Shown here piece after piece: positions 32,391 to 44,094 of a DNA stretch of 64,000 nt (its first letter is position 1; each line of letters opens with the position of its first letter). Source of the stretch: Dryomyza anilis (lineage: Eukaryota; Arthropoda; Insecta; Diptera; Dryomyzidae); assembly GCA_951804985.1 (NCBI GenBank), contig OX638132.1:13807529-13871528 (forward strand), written 5' to 3'. Under the pieces are notes generated by a model that ran no database searches, was not told the DNA's origin, and saw only the letters and a program-made list of their open reading frames with translations. The position numbers were made by a program, and so were the translations under genes.

Positions 32391-32599
32391 AAGTTTCAAG
32401 TTTTAGGGGGCATACTTATATTTCTGTGGAATATCGATTTCATAATATGTACTATAATTTGTGGTACTTTTGGTAAGATTTAATTTAATTAAATAGTATT
32501 AAATTCAATTTAATTACGCACTATTCGGCTGTTTTTGAAACTGTAAAAAACCAACAATATCGTGTTACTGAAAATTATATATATTTAATTTTCAATATG

Positions 32600-32708
32600 T
32601 TAACAGTCGCTGGGATCGAACCAGGGACCTTTCGGCTCGTAGTTCAACACAAGAGCGATTTTTGCCTCGTAGTCAAACGCACGAACCAATCGAGCCACTG
32701 ACACTACT
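32600..32708 (-). mobile_element. Diverged tRNA-derived SINE head
   Basis: On the minus strand AGTGGCTCGATTGGTTCGTG precedes GAGCCGAAAGGTCCCTGG and the box B-like GGTTCGATCCC. The segment between the boxes carries an imperfect internal duplication (CTACGAG / CTACGAGG). The body of the SINE is absent. Confidence 0.5.
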
Positions 32709-33058
32709 CACTTCGATATCTACAAAAACAAAAATCATACGATATCTTTCTTGATAGGTTCGTTTTTGTAACATTTTAGATTAAATTTATTTTAAAAATT
32801 ACGAAAGTTTACCCAATTCGTCACCTGTATCGAATGTTGCCATTTCAGTTAGTTTTTTTTTATTTTAAAATTAATTAATTAGTTTTTTAAATATATTTAA
32901 ACATATTTAAAACATTTTTAAAAAGCATATTTAAAAAAAAACTTTTTATTGTAATGTAATCCACCCAATTCCTACAAATTATTAAGAAAATCAATAATTT
33001 TTAAATTATTTAATATCTAAAAATATAACGAAACTTCCGGCAATATTAATAATAATAG

Positions 33059-33093
33059 TATGCAACAGGATGATGCACGCATCCTGCTGCATA
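33059..33093. repeat. Near-perfect hairpin TATGCAACAGGATG...
   Basis: TATGCAACAGGATGATG pairs with CGCATCCTGCTGCATA with one or two mismatches and almost no loop. A weaker hairpin using the same GCATCCTGTT/AACAGGATGC word is at 36273-36314. Confidence 0.7.
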
Positions 33094-33099
33094 CCTTCA

Positions 33100-33690
33100 A
33101 CATTTTAAAACTGCTCATTAAGCCAACGATAAAAATAAAATTATATGACATACGAGTACATTAAAAAAAAAGAAGAGGGCGCAGGCGCAACACACCCATC
33201 CGCCAACAGGTAACAACTTCCTGTTGCGCTCATGTGTGTCAACCGGTAACAGACAGCAACACGAACACCTCAAGAAATAGACCCACCCAACTACGAAGGA
33301 AAAAAATATACCAACATAGTGATGCGCACCCTGAATATATCCTCTAAACCGTTTCGCGCTACATTGATTTCACCCCCTGACTTGGGACAAAACTTTACAA
33401 CGGCTTTACACTGACTTTATACGGACTTGATACTGACTACACATTGTCTTTGAACATGTCTTTACCACCTTTACACAGAACAAATATTTATTAATTTTAT
33501 GTAATTGTATGATATGGCTTTGAGTTGAGTTATTTAGGACATAAAGGTCATAAAAAAAGAAAAATTTTGTAAAAAACAAAGCAGTTCTTTGCAGTTCTTT
33601 AAAACTTATACAACGGCCTTATTTTGGTCTCAATTTTTGTTATATTTATTTGTGTGATTATTTACGATTTGAGAAATTATATATTTATCA
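33100..33690. other. Mixed unique sequence, no gene seen
   Basis: A moderately GC-rich patch (33175-33300) has short open runs with no family features. The rest is AT-rich. Confidence 0.4.
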
Positions 33691-34010
33691 GGGCTTAGAA
33701 CGCTCAAATGCCTCGAACAATTCTTGCTTTACTCTTATATTGAATCTAATTTCTTATTTAGTTCTACTCCCACTATCCAATTCATTACAATATCGTCAAT
33801 GCGAGTAGATTGAAATTTTATAATTTTTTCTTCGATATCGTTCCGATTTCGAAAAATTTCTCGTATCGAGAAAACTCAGACAGAACGTTCCGATATATAC
33901 CTATCATCTAGATCGAATTTGACGCTCGATATCGCTACGAGAACGGGTCCGATATCGTGTGATCGCAATGATCTCGTAACGATATCGATACGATTGGCAT
34001 ACTAGAATGC
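33690..34010 (+). repeat. CGATATCG dispersed repeat, copy 3
   Basis: Contains TTCTTCGATATCGTTCCGAT, TTCTCGTATCGAGAAAACTC, GACGCTCGATATCGCTACGA and TAACGATATCGATACG, the best-preserved copy of the family at 1-420 and 13525-13865. Confidence 0.6.
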
Positions 34011-34226
34011 TACGATATTTTAACATTTTTCACATCGATATTAAAATACTTTTTGAATAAATTGAACTATTCTATGCGATATAGATCCAGAATCCTTTTA
34101 TTCGAATAAAAACTGTCGTATCGATCTGCACGAGCAATTAGTATTCCATATCTCGGAACCCTTTCTTGGAGCTTTTTTGAACTAAATAATTAGGAACAGA
34201 TATTGTACAACCCGTAAAAAATACTT

Positions 34227-34527
34227 AATATAATAATAGTTTGGCGCTACAGTCCTGTATAGAACTTCGGCCGAGCTCTCTCACCATTTTGAGCTGTGTG
34301 TGTTATATTTGTACTCAAAGTGGTGGATCCTACAGTTTATTGCCGAATCCGAACGGCGTGTGAGAGCTTTTCATAGGCAATGGTTTTACTCTCGTAGGTT
34401 TGCCATTTACTGACGAGAGGTAGTAAATTGTTTCTATGAAAAGATGTTGTTAGCCCCAGTCCAGGCTTGAACCGGGGGCCTTTCGGCTCGCAGTCCAACG
34501 CACTAACCACTGAGCTACTGCGGCTAC
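34227..34527 (-). mobile_element. tRNA-derived SINE, copy D
   Basis: On the minus strand the head GTAGCTCAGTGGTTAGTGCG and box B GGTTCAAGCC lead into the full body and a CTATTATTATA tail. A duplication AAAATACTT flanks it at 34218-34226 and 34528-34536. Confidence 0.87.
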
Positions 34528-34734
34528 AAAATACTTGGAAAGTCTTAAATCGGAATTCCTACCCCACACGATATATTCACCAGACATTTCCCTTCTGATT
34601 ATCAGTCGTTCTGATCGATGAAACATGTTTGAGCTCAGCAGCATTTTCATTCTTATAAAGTCGTAAAAAAATGGGTCAACTCTTGGATAGTTTAAAAAAA
34701 AGGGGTCAATTAACATCTTCTTCAGTCCTTTAGA

Positions 34735-34860
34735 CCAATCACAGGACTGGTCTTCAAAAATGTGTTCTGGTGTCCGGTATCTTTAGACCGGACAGGATTT
34801 TGAGGACTAGTTCTGTAGTCCTCAAAATCCTGTTCTGTGACCGGAATCAATGTTAAAAAA
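34735..34860. repeat. Inverted repeat built on AGGATTTTGAGGACT / AGTCCTCAAAATCCT
   Basis: ACAGGATTTTGAGGACTAG is followed after a short spacer by TAGTCCTCAAAATCCTGT, a strong hairpin. Related words (ACCAGT, GTCCTC, CTGTGACCGG) occur at 35180-35230 and 54520-54632, suggesting a small repeat family. Confidence 0.6.
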
Positions 34861-35639
34861 TATATCAGTAAAAAAAATATTTTTTTTATTTCTTTTTAAT
34901 TGTTATATTTTTATATATTTTAAATGTTAGTTAATTTATTTTACTTAACATTATATTTTACCGTTACCTTCATGCATTCACATTTCACTAATGATTCCAA
35001 CATGCATGCGTGCATTATAAAATATGCTGTATTTAAATCAATCCAGTATCGAAAAACAGTCTACGAATTATAGACGCATTAGTTGCAGCGTGTAAATAAT
35101 TTACGTGACTATGGCGCCACCTTCCACTGGTGACATGTTTAGCATGGACACCATCCGTCTCCTAATGCAGACCTTTAGACCTATCACAAAACTGATCTTC
35201 AAGATCATGTCCTTAGTCATTGGGTACCAGTCACGTTATAGGTAGTTTTAGAGCACTTTAGAGTAGTTTTCCCGCAGGTTACTTTCATAAAGTATTAATC
35301 TTCAAGAAAAAAAGGAGAGAACTTATCAAACACCCAATATATCGTTTCGATATAACTTTAATTTGTCCATTGGAGAACTAAAATCCGTTATGATTTAAAT
35401 TTTCTTATAATATAGTGTTCGGAATTTATTCACGAACTTTAATTGGAAAAAGGTTGGAAAAAGGTTTGAAACAGTTTATATACACATTTTTCCGAAACAT
35501 TTATTAAAATATTCAAATTATGAGTAGTAGTATTTTTTTCAGTACAACTAAATAATGATGGTATCGTCTTTTCATCCCCCAAACCTGCGACGAACGTTTG
35601 ATGGCATTCAGAGACGGTAACGCTTGACATGACTGCCTT

Positions 35640-36315
35640 TCAGGTGCATTCATCAGGTGCACATCAAGGATTTCTTTTGCCTATTATGAATCTTTGTATT
35701 TGTCTTCTTCCTCGTCTTCTTCGTCATAATTAACAATGCTCACTTTTCAGTTTGCATGATCGTTGAAAACGTGTATCTCACGGATGAGCGCGATCGTTTT
35801 GTGTAAAACGTTTCTCGTGTTTCGTCTGGACGCGTCGTCGTCACGTGTATCGGAATCGTCCTCAAACAATGGCAATACCAAAAACAACAACAACAATTAT
35901 ACTTTACAAAAACAACCCTCTTAAATATTTAATGAACAAAAATTATACAAAAACGATCGTGTAACAAAACGCAACAGTCCCGTCCATGGCAGCCAATTTC
36001 CCCCTAAAGGCACAAAAAACTTCCCCCATTAATGCTATTGCCTTGGTTTGATTGTTGCTGTTATTGTACCTGCAATCATTTCAAAATTGACTGCATTTGT
36101 TGCTGGTTTTTTAGTTGTTGATTTTGTTGCTTTGTCTTCTATGATTGCCACGATCAGTACGTCACGTCACACTTGGCAGCCGCCTTGCTTTCGTATTATT
36201 CGGTGTTGCAATCCAATCGCGCCTGCTGCCAGTTGTTGCTTCTTATTCCAATTTCCTTTGCTCATAAATAATGCATCCTGTTGCTGTTGCCCATTCTAGC
36301 ATAAAACAGGATGCG
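35640..36315. other. GC-richer island, no gene established
   Basis: Single-copy sequence with CA/GT-rich triplet runs (CAACAACAACAA, TTGTTGCT). The 83-codon plus frame at 36048 is hydrophobic and Cys-rich without family features. A short hairpin GCATCCTGTT/AACAGGATGC lies at 36273-36314. Confidence 0.3.
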
Positions 36316-36409
36316 AATGACCGTGTAATAATTTTGCTATTTTTTTTTGGAAAATCTTATTATCAATCATAATATCTATCGTCAAATTGTTGCGAGCAGT
36401 ATGAGGTAT

Positions 36410-36540
36410 ATAATGGAGTGCCCTACAGTTTAATGTCAAATCCGAACGGTGGATGTGACAACATTTTTCAGTGTTTTTATGTTGCAGTCGCGGTGAATCG
36501 AACCGACAACCTAACGACTAACTAATCGAGCCATTTGCTA
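36410..36540 (-). mobile_element. Highly diverged SINE-like sequence
   Basis: On the minus strand ATGGCTCGATTAGTTAGTCG, GGTTCGATTCACC and a body with CCGTTCGGATTTGACATTAA follow the order of the main SINE family with many changes. Confidence 0.4.
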
Positions 36541-36720
36541 AATTTCCATTAAATTGCATTTTCCAAATTGTTCTGGAAATAATTTTATGCAGATGAATGG
36601 TCCCAGATTATTACGGAAAATAAATACATCTAGCAAAATTTTAAAAATGAATAGTATTTGTTTTAAAAATTGGTCAGCATGCTGAATACAATACAAAAAT
36701 TTTGAATATACTATTCCAAA

Positions 36721-37030
36721 TAGCTCAGTGCTCAGTGGTTAGTGCGTTGGACTGCGAGCCGAAAGGTCCCCGGTTCAAGCCTGGACTGGGGCTAACAACA
36801 TCTTTTCATAGAAACATTTTTCAATACCGCGCTACCTCATGTCAGTAAATGGCGAGATACGAGAGTAAAACCATTGCCTATGAAAAGCTCTCACCCGCCG
36901 TTCGGATTCGGAAATAAACTGTAGGTCCCACCACTTTGAGTACAAATATAACACGCACAGCTCAAAATGGTGAAAGAACTCGGCCGAAGTTCTATACAGG
37001 ACTGTAGCGCCAAACTATTATTATTATTAT
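36721..37030 (+). mobile_element. tRNA-derived SINE, copy E
   Basis: The head TAGCTCAGTGCTCAGTGGTT has a small internal duplication of CTCAGTG. Box B GGTTCAAGCC, the full body and an ATTATTATT tail follow. TATTCCAAA flanks it at 36712-36720 and 37031-37039. Confidence 0.87.
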
Positions 37031-37091
37031 TATTCCAAAAAATGAATGAACATCTGAACTTCACTAATATTAATCTGAGCATTTCAATGTA

Positions 37092-38527
37092 GGGAAACCT
37101 GTGCTAAAGTGGGACATGGGTAATGTGGGAAATTGTAATTTTTGGACATGTTTTTGCACTTAGAAAAATAATTGTCAAGTGCTTCTTAATATGACATAAA
37201 AAATTTCACACATAGTTATAATCAACTTTAAATCTTTCTATTGTATTTCAAGAATAAGTGAAAAAAAAAGTTTTTAAAAGTTTTTTTATAGTGCTGTAGT
37301 TTACTATCAAAAAGTGTGAATTTTTGCCGTTTTTAATTAGAAAGGAATGATTAAAATGATCGGATGTTCTACATATGTACATCTATTTAAATCCAATCGG
37401 GTTTTCAAATAATTTTACATTACTTAAATGGTGCTAAGTTATGATCAAAATGCGATATTGGGGTAAAGTGGTAAACACTTTCTAAGGTAAAGTGGGAATT
37501 AACATAACTACTGAGATGTTTATAAATTTAATCTTCTTTGAAAAAATATGAATAAATATATATACAGTGATGACGTAGTTGGGTTCTCGGAATATTTAAG
37601 TTTCATTCTATGAAATAGAGGTTCGAACACAAAGGACAGATCATGCAATTTTTGAAAATAGAGTTAATTGAAAACTTGAAAAAAAAGCAAAATCCTTATT
37701 TAGGATTTTGTAAAAAATTGATAGAAGCAGGGATCGCAAACAACAAGAATCGGATTTTTGGAACCGTAACCGTTGTTAAAAAATGTGTTAAACCGGAATC
37801 GGAGCCCATTTAATTTGTTTGGTTAGAACCGGAATCAAAATCAGAAACGGAACCGCTATTTTAAAAATATTGGAACCAGATCCGGAACCAAGTCCATGGA
37901 TAGAATAATATTTTATTTTTATTTATTTTAATATAGTACTGATTTTATTGTTGAGATTTGCGATATTATTATATTATATCCCTAAAAATACAAATTAAAA
38001 AAAAAACCAATGATATTAGACAATTCCCAAAGAAAGAAATCAGATATATTTTAAAGTAATATTTATTTTAAATTGAATTTTATTAACAAGAACTTTCAAA
38101 CTATTTTTTATAATAAGAATACTAAAAATTACAAAATTTCACTAATAAATAAATTTAAAAAAACCTATGCAATATTCATTGAAGACAAGAATGTTTTTTT
38201 TTATATTCTACGAACTAAGTTTGAAGGTTAAAATATGTTTAAAAAAATTGAATAGCTTCAGTGTTCTGATTTTCGTCACTAAATAGGGTTTCGTTTGAAA
38301 CGTGTTTTATATATATTAATTTGTCAAAATTATTAATTTTTGTATTACGTATTGTTGAATTTATAAACATATTTAACTATTTTAAAAAATTTATGTTGGA
38401 AATTTTAGCATTTCGGCGGGGTCAGAACCCCTATAACATCCCCTCTGGCCTGATTATGTCTATGGAATCAAAAGAATTTAAAAAATATTCAAATGTACTT
38501 TATGTCCCACATTACTCCAGGTTCCCC
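37092..38527. mobile_element. DNA transposon remnant with GGGAAACCTG ends and TA target
   Basis: The left end GGGAAACCTGTGCTAAAGTG is matched by the inverted right end CCCACATTACTCCAGGTTCCCC, with TA outside each (37090-37091, 38528-38529). Internal GGGTAAAGTGG/TTTACCCC blocks recur inside the hAT-like elements and at 61983-62050. No transposase frame is intact. A GGTTCC-family piece is embedded at 37725-37915. Confidence 0.7.
37725..37915 (-). repeat. GGTTCCGATTCC-rich repeat, fragment
   Basis: CAGGGATCGCAAACAACAAG, GGAACCGTAACCG, AACCGGAATCGGAG and AACGGAACCGCTATTTTAAA are the reverse complement of the words in the 44095-44510 copy. Confidence 0.6.
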
Positions 38528-38583
38528 TACTATTCATCATAAACCTGATACAAAAAAAAAACAATTTTGAGTATATTTTTTAA

Positions 38584-38712
38584 CCAGCCAAGTGGAAATT
38601 CAGTTAAGGACGCAATCATTGTCAGATCAGGATTGTATGCTTTCAAATTCCACATCATTACCTGATTCAAAACGTGACCTTATTCGAAGTTGCTATTCTG
38701 AACCTGTTCATG
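38584..38712. mobile_element. Fragment of GAGTGGAAATT MITE family
   Basis: AAGTGGAAATTCAGTTAAGG, CATTGTCAGATCAGGA and GTGACCTTATTCGAAGTTGC match the left part of the copy at 24189. The right end is missing. Confidence 0.55.
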
Positions 38713-38714
38713 CA

Positions 38715-39838
38715 GAATGCACATTCGGTTGTCGTAACCTAATGATGGCATTTTTCATTCTGCAATAATTGATCTTCGTGCAACTAAGCATGTTGTTGTA
38801 TCAACAAAAATATATTTATAAAAAATAATATTTGTATATACACTAAGAAAACAAAGATGATTACCAGAAATATCACAGCCCTAAATATCAAGTTATTTAC
38901 AAATTATTTAGATCGTCTTTGCGACAACCATCTCTCAAACATTTTAAATACGATAAATATTTCTAGCAACTATCTTTCAAATTTACGATTACTTATAGCA
39001 ATCATCAATTAAACATCTAACAGTACTCCATTAGAATTCGCTGAGTAATTTTTATTGAACTGAAAGAAAATGAATCAATTGTATTTCTATTTATTCTAGA
39101 ATTGAAACAGTATCCCTACATCGCCATCGTCTTTATAAATCCTTCGAAGGTAAAATTGTACAACGACTTGAGATGTCTTCGTAGAAGAACCAAGTCCGAC
39201 CGGCGATCAAAGTAAACTCTGAAAAGAAATATCACGTGTTGATAATTTAAATCACAGGATATTTTATTTTCACTTTTACCATTAAAATGTAATATTTGAT
39301 TTGTCACTTTTTTATACCATTTGATTTACTTAATTGTTGTGGTTAAAACGAGCGTAAGTAAAAAGTACGCCATTTTCCTTTTTTATAGTAGTCAAATGTC
39401 AAAATACCTCAACAGTTTTGCTGCAAATGTCCAAAAATTCAGGATGTTTACTATCAGTCAACTGTAAATATCTCAATTTTCATTGCTGTTGTGGCAAACA
39501 TCTCGTAACTATCTGCATACAGTTCATATTTAAAAAATATTAATAGTTTTGCTGCAACTTTATTGAAACTTATGGGAAGTTTGATAGTTGTGCAAGACTT
39601 TCATAAACATCTTGTTTTCTTAGTGTATTTATAAAAATTATATTTATATATATAAAATACTTTTTTAATATGCATTTTCAAATTGAGGTTTCGACCACTC
39701 ACCGACTTTAAGGTTTATCAACCACATGCTATTCGATTAGGACGTTGCCACAACCTAAAGCTTGCTGACTATGAGGTTACCACAACCGAATAATTGCAAT
39801 TTAGTTGGTTGCGCGAACAAATCAGTTTTCTATGTGCA
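38715..39838. mobile_element. CACAGAAAA/GGTTGCCGC family element, copy split by an insertion
   Basis: The left part GCACATTCGGTTGTCGTAAC to GTTGTATCAACAAAAATAT and the right part AGGTTACCACAACCGAATA to GCGAACAAATCAGTTTTCTAT are parts of the family seen at 48931-49807. The 38841-39625 element lies between them. Confidence 0.6.
38841..39625. mobile_element. Short DNA transposon with CACTAAGAAAACAA inverted ends
   Basis: CACTAAGAAAACAAAGATG at the left is mirrored by CATCTTGTTTTCTTAGTG at the right, with TA on both sides. The interior is AT-rich, without a transposase; the 63-codon minus frame at 39116 is not recognisable. Confidence 0.65.
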
Positions 39839-39959
39839 TAAATGTTTTGAATGCAACAGTTGCATATAATAAAAAAATATTATTTAAAAAAAAAACATAA
39901 TTCAAATATTTAAAAAATATATGTTTAACGGTACAAATGAATTCACCTCATAAATTGTA

Positions 39960-40800
39960 AAGGCGCAGCAGGTTTTTTTTTTAGACCGGTCACAGCCAGC
40001 ATCTGAGCAACGGTCAGCACCTACTCGAACACATAAATTTATAAAACAAACAGCCCACAAAGAAACCAAAACCAAAAAAAAAAAACAATCAAATCAAATT
40101 CCCAGATGAACTAATTTCCAAAATAAACCTTTGATCAAGAAACGAACCCAAAATAAAAACGTAACTATTGCACACGTAAAATAAAATTAGAAAGGTGTCT
40201 GTGGAGAGACTTGGCAAAGACGCGATTCCACACAACAACCGACGCAACAATCAACTTCCTCAATCCCCAAAATACTGCGACGTATCTAATAGATACGCGA
40301 AGTTGTGAAAAAAAAAACCCATATAATACATATTTTGATTTCGGATTAAGAAATAGAAAAAGCAGAAGATGTGGAAGAGCAACAGACAAATGAGCATCAT
40401 TTACCAAATCAGCTTATGAAAGATCGTCGTTATATTTTTTTATTTTTTATTTTTTTAATTCATTTCGATTGCCTGATGTCATTGCCGATCGAACAGGTTG
40501 GTTGGCATCTATGCTCACGGAGTGTATCATACAAAAAAAAAATAAACCATCCAATCAATGGGTTTTTGTGCTTTGAGTCCAAAGCTATGACAACTAACTG
40601 TTGTTTGTGATCAAACAAAATTGATCTAAGAATGCAGGCGTAAAGGAGGTTTCAAACTTAAGACACATACAAAAGCATTGACCCCCTCGAAATATGGTGG
40701 ATGGTTCTTTTTTGTTTTTTTTTTTTTACAATTTTTCTTTTTTAACAGAATACTAATTTGATAAATTATCATGATTGTAGCATAATAAATATTTTGTTAC
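39960..40800. other. Mixed sequence, no gene established
   Basis: A moderately GC-rich patch at 39960-40300 with A-rich runs has overlapping 60-80-codon frames on both strands. None has known features. Confidence 0.35.
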
Positions 40801-40811
40801 CGAATACTGAG

Positions 40812-41130
40812 ATTATATCGTCATTATCATGCCAAAGGGGCGAATGTGAAATTTTTGATATTTGCGTTTTTTACATTTTTGAACGTAGTTTTTCCTCAAA
40901 TCGCCAAAATCGCGTGTCGTTTTGTTGGATATTTCTACCCACAAAAGACAAAACCAAAAGGGCGAATTTGAAAAATTGAAAATCTTTTCATGTCAAAAGG
41001 GCGAATCTTTTCGTTTTTTCGCCATAAGTTTTTATTGATACAAGATAAAATAGTGGTGTAAAGACATTTTTTGTTTGTTTTGAAAGCAAAAATCGATCTG
41101 CATGATTATTTAAAAAATAGTTTTTTCTAA
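40812..41130 (+). mobile_element. Fragment of the CATGCCAAAGGGGCGAATGT element family
   Basis: It starts ATATCGTCATTATCATGCC and continues with AAAGGGGCGAATGTGAAAT, GTTTTGTTGGATATTTCTA, AAAAGGGCGAATCTTTTCG and AAATAGTGGTGTAAAGACA in the order seen at 9570-10560, without the DINE insertion. It therefore serves as an empty site. The right part is missing. Confidence 0.7.
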
Positions 41131-42305
41131 CACGTAATGTTTTTGGGAATATTTCACTAGTTTGTATCAGTTCTCATTTTTAAAATATGCCCTATCAACC
41201 CAGTTTCCATCACAAACTGTCAATATTTCACTTAAAATAATTTCTAGGAGATTTTACGAAATATTCTTTTAAAATATTAATTTTTTATTTCGTAAAATAC
41301 ACGAATTATTCGTAGAATACACGAAACATTTTCAACAAATATTCAACAAATTACGAATCTTCCGTATTATGTACAAATGGCTTTTGTAGATAAAATCTAC
41401 GAATAGTTTCGTTAAATAAAAACCACGGTGATACAGTGAAAATATACTTGAAAAATGACCTAGTGCAGGTTATAGGCCTCGTTGAGTACATCACAAATCA
41501 GCATTAAAATTTTCGGAAACACCCTTAATATTTGGAGTTATTCCGAAAAACACGTTTTCGGATGGGTTCAAGTACTTATGAACGCGTAACTCATTTGTTT
41601 TTTAACCAATTTAATTTATTTAAACGGTTTTAGAAAGAAAAATAGTGAACGATTTCGTGTATTTTAAGAAGATTTTATTTTGAGTGTTAAAATGCTTGTA
41701 TATATTACATACAAATGACTGAAAAATAACCGTTTTTAACCAATTTTTTCTTAAAAACGCTACGTAATAGAAAAAAAAACTAGGTATGAAATAAGAATAA
41801 GCATACTTTAAATATGTAGTAATGATATTTTCCTATTAGGGACTTACTAATGTTACTAATGTTGTTGAAAATTTATAGTATAAAGGAGTACCAAAATTAA
41901 GTTTTTTTTTTGATAAACTATTTTTCCAAAAAACAATATTTTATACTATTGCAATTTAAAATACTATTGCAATTTTCTCAAAAACGTTACGTAATAGAAA
42001 CAAACTAAGTATGCAGTCAAACTGAGCACCAGCGAATTATATAAAATTGATGTATGGGATATCCATGCCAAAAAATCGTGTTGGGTAGTGTTATCATCAA
42101 ATGGTTTGTATGAAAGTTTGTATTATTAATTATTTAAAATCTATTTTTACCCCAAAGTGGTCGAAACTTTGATTTCCAGATTACTCCTTATTCAAGTGTA
42201 TATTTCTGCAATTTTATTTAAATACTAATGGCATCAATTTATTTCCAATAAAACCAAGACTAACATCATTTTTTAAATTTTTGTTTCTGGCATTGAAATA
42301 TACTT
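41131..42305. other. No gene seen; AT-rich unique sequence
   Basis: ATTCGTAGAATACACGAA words recur loosely around 41280-41400. No informative frame. Confidence 0.45.
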
Positions 42306-43075
42306 CTTCTATATGGGTAACTTTTTCTCAAATAGGAATAATTGATATGTTTCGTCCGCAAGTTGATCTCGCCAATTGTTGTGATATTTTGGTTATGGAT
42401 ACTACTTATGTATAGGAACAAAAATAAAAAAATGTATTACCCTACGTTCCGTATTTTTCGACTTATGTGGCACTAACTCCTAAACAAAGCCAAAACGCGG
42501 ATTTATATAAATCGATAAGGAACCGATCGATTTAAAAAATTGAAAGTTTTTCTGGAATCCCAAATATATCTCTTTGATGCCTTTTTTTGCATTTGGAAAA
42601 AAAAAGGCTATTAAAATTTTTGGGACCAATTCAAAAATTTGCATTCAGTGAAATATTGTAAAACGCGGATTCAAATAAGACGGTAATGGCACGGTTAATA
42701 ATCCAAGGCTCTTTTAAGATGCTAAGCAAATCTCCTTGATGACTTTTTGGGAAATGACGTTTGAATTGAATTAGCCCCAAAATGTTTCAAGGTAATTTTT
42801 TTGTAAAATCCAAAAAAGTCATCAAGTAGATTTGTTCAGCCTCTTAGAAGAGCCTTTGATTTTTAAAATCCACCGGGCCGTTACCGACTTATTTGAATCC
42901 ACGTTTTGGCTTTGTTTAGGAGTTAGAGCCACATAAATCAGAAAATACCGAACGTAAAGTTCCAAAATTTTATATTTTTGTTCATATACATAAGTAGTAT
43001 CCGCAACCAGAATATCATAACAATTGGCCTGATTTCCGAAATTTTCTATTTGACAAAAAATCACCCATATAGAAA
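42306..43075. repeat. Long imperfect palindrome
   Basis: The left arm from TTCTATATGGGTAAC through CCAATTGTTGTGATATT and ACTCCTAAACAAAGCCAAAA is mirrored by the right arm ending TCACCCATATAGAAA. The centre lies near 42780, where AAGGCTCTTTTAAGATG faces TCTTAGAAGAGCCTTTG. The left arm carries extra sequence. The right arm has an 80-codon minus frame (42822-43064) that is broken by stops in the left arm. No protein family is recognised. Confidence 0.7.
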
Positions 43076-44090
43076 CTATAATCGAAAACGATTTATAAAA
43101 ACCGATATAAATGATTTTCAGTTTTATACCAATTTAAAAATAAAATATAAAATGAAAAACGGAATCGTAACTTTGAACCGTTTAATTTTATATCTTGAAC
43201 AATATAATCTAAAGCTCGAAAACTTAAAGTCGAAACTGATATTTGATTTTTTTTTATTTTCATTTATTAGATATTACCATGAATATTAATATTAGCGTGA
43301 AATTTAACAAGTGAAATAATGATTTCAAAAGAAAATGGATTTCCTTCTGTCAATATCATCAAATATGAAAGTATGTTACAAATATGAATACGAAAAACAT
43401 TTTGTGAGTTCTTGAGCAAAACACGCCTTGAAAATAAATGCATTCAAAACAAATAAATTTAAACTCTTTTGCGACACATGCGAATGATAAACAAAACAAA
43501 AGTGAATAAGAATTTAAAAATCAACAACAAAATAATAAATAAAAATAAAACAAAATAACAAATCTCAGTGTTGACCTAGAAACCCATTGCTTTTGTATGG
43601 GTGCCAATGTTTGGTTTTAATCAGCTCTCGCAGAACTCTCAGCCTGACACACAGAGGAAATCGAATTATTAGAGCTCTCTGCGAATTATTAAAGCTCTCC
43701 AAAAAGCATTTGGCAACAGTATATGTAGTTTAAGCAACAAGTGTTTGCAGTGACTACATTTTGTCTTGACTCACTTCACGTTTGAGACTGAGTATAAATT
43801 TTGCAAATACATTGGACTCTCTGTTAACGTGTCTTAAATTTAAATGCAATCAATATAGAGTAGTTTTATATAATTTAAAAATACTTAGTGTTAATGTTTT
43901 GCTATAAAAAGTAATACTAATTTTATTAAGATGTTTTTCAGCAGTATTTTTTGTAAATGTCACATTTTTAAAATATGTTTGCGTGCAATAAGATCTACGT
44001 AATTGCAAATAAATTAATGTGTAGTGTTGTAATACTTGTGGTTAACATAATGGTTTTCTTAGTATATGATTAAAATCAGGAATAACACTC
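43076..44090. other. No gene seen; AT-rich sequence
   Basis: Words such as AAAACCGATATAAATG near 43100 may be a decayed hAT-like CGGTTT fragment. A short repeat GCGAATTATTAAAGCTCTC is near 43680. Confidence 0.4.
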
Positions 44091-44094
44091 TTTG

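Noticed and set aside
42822..43064. 80-codon minus-strand gene
   Set aside because: It is one arm of a long palindrome whose other arm is interrupted by stops; no family is recognised.
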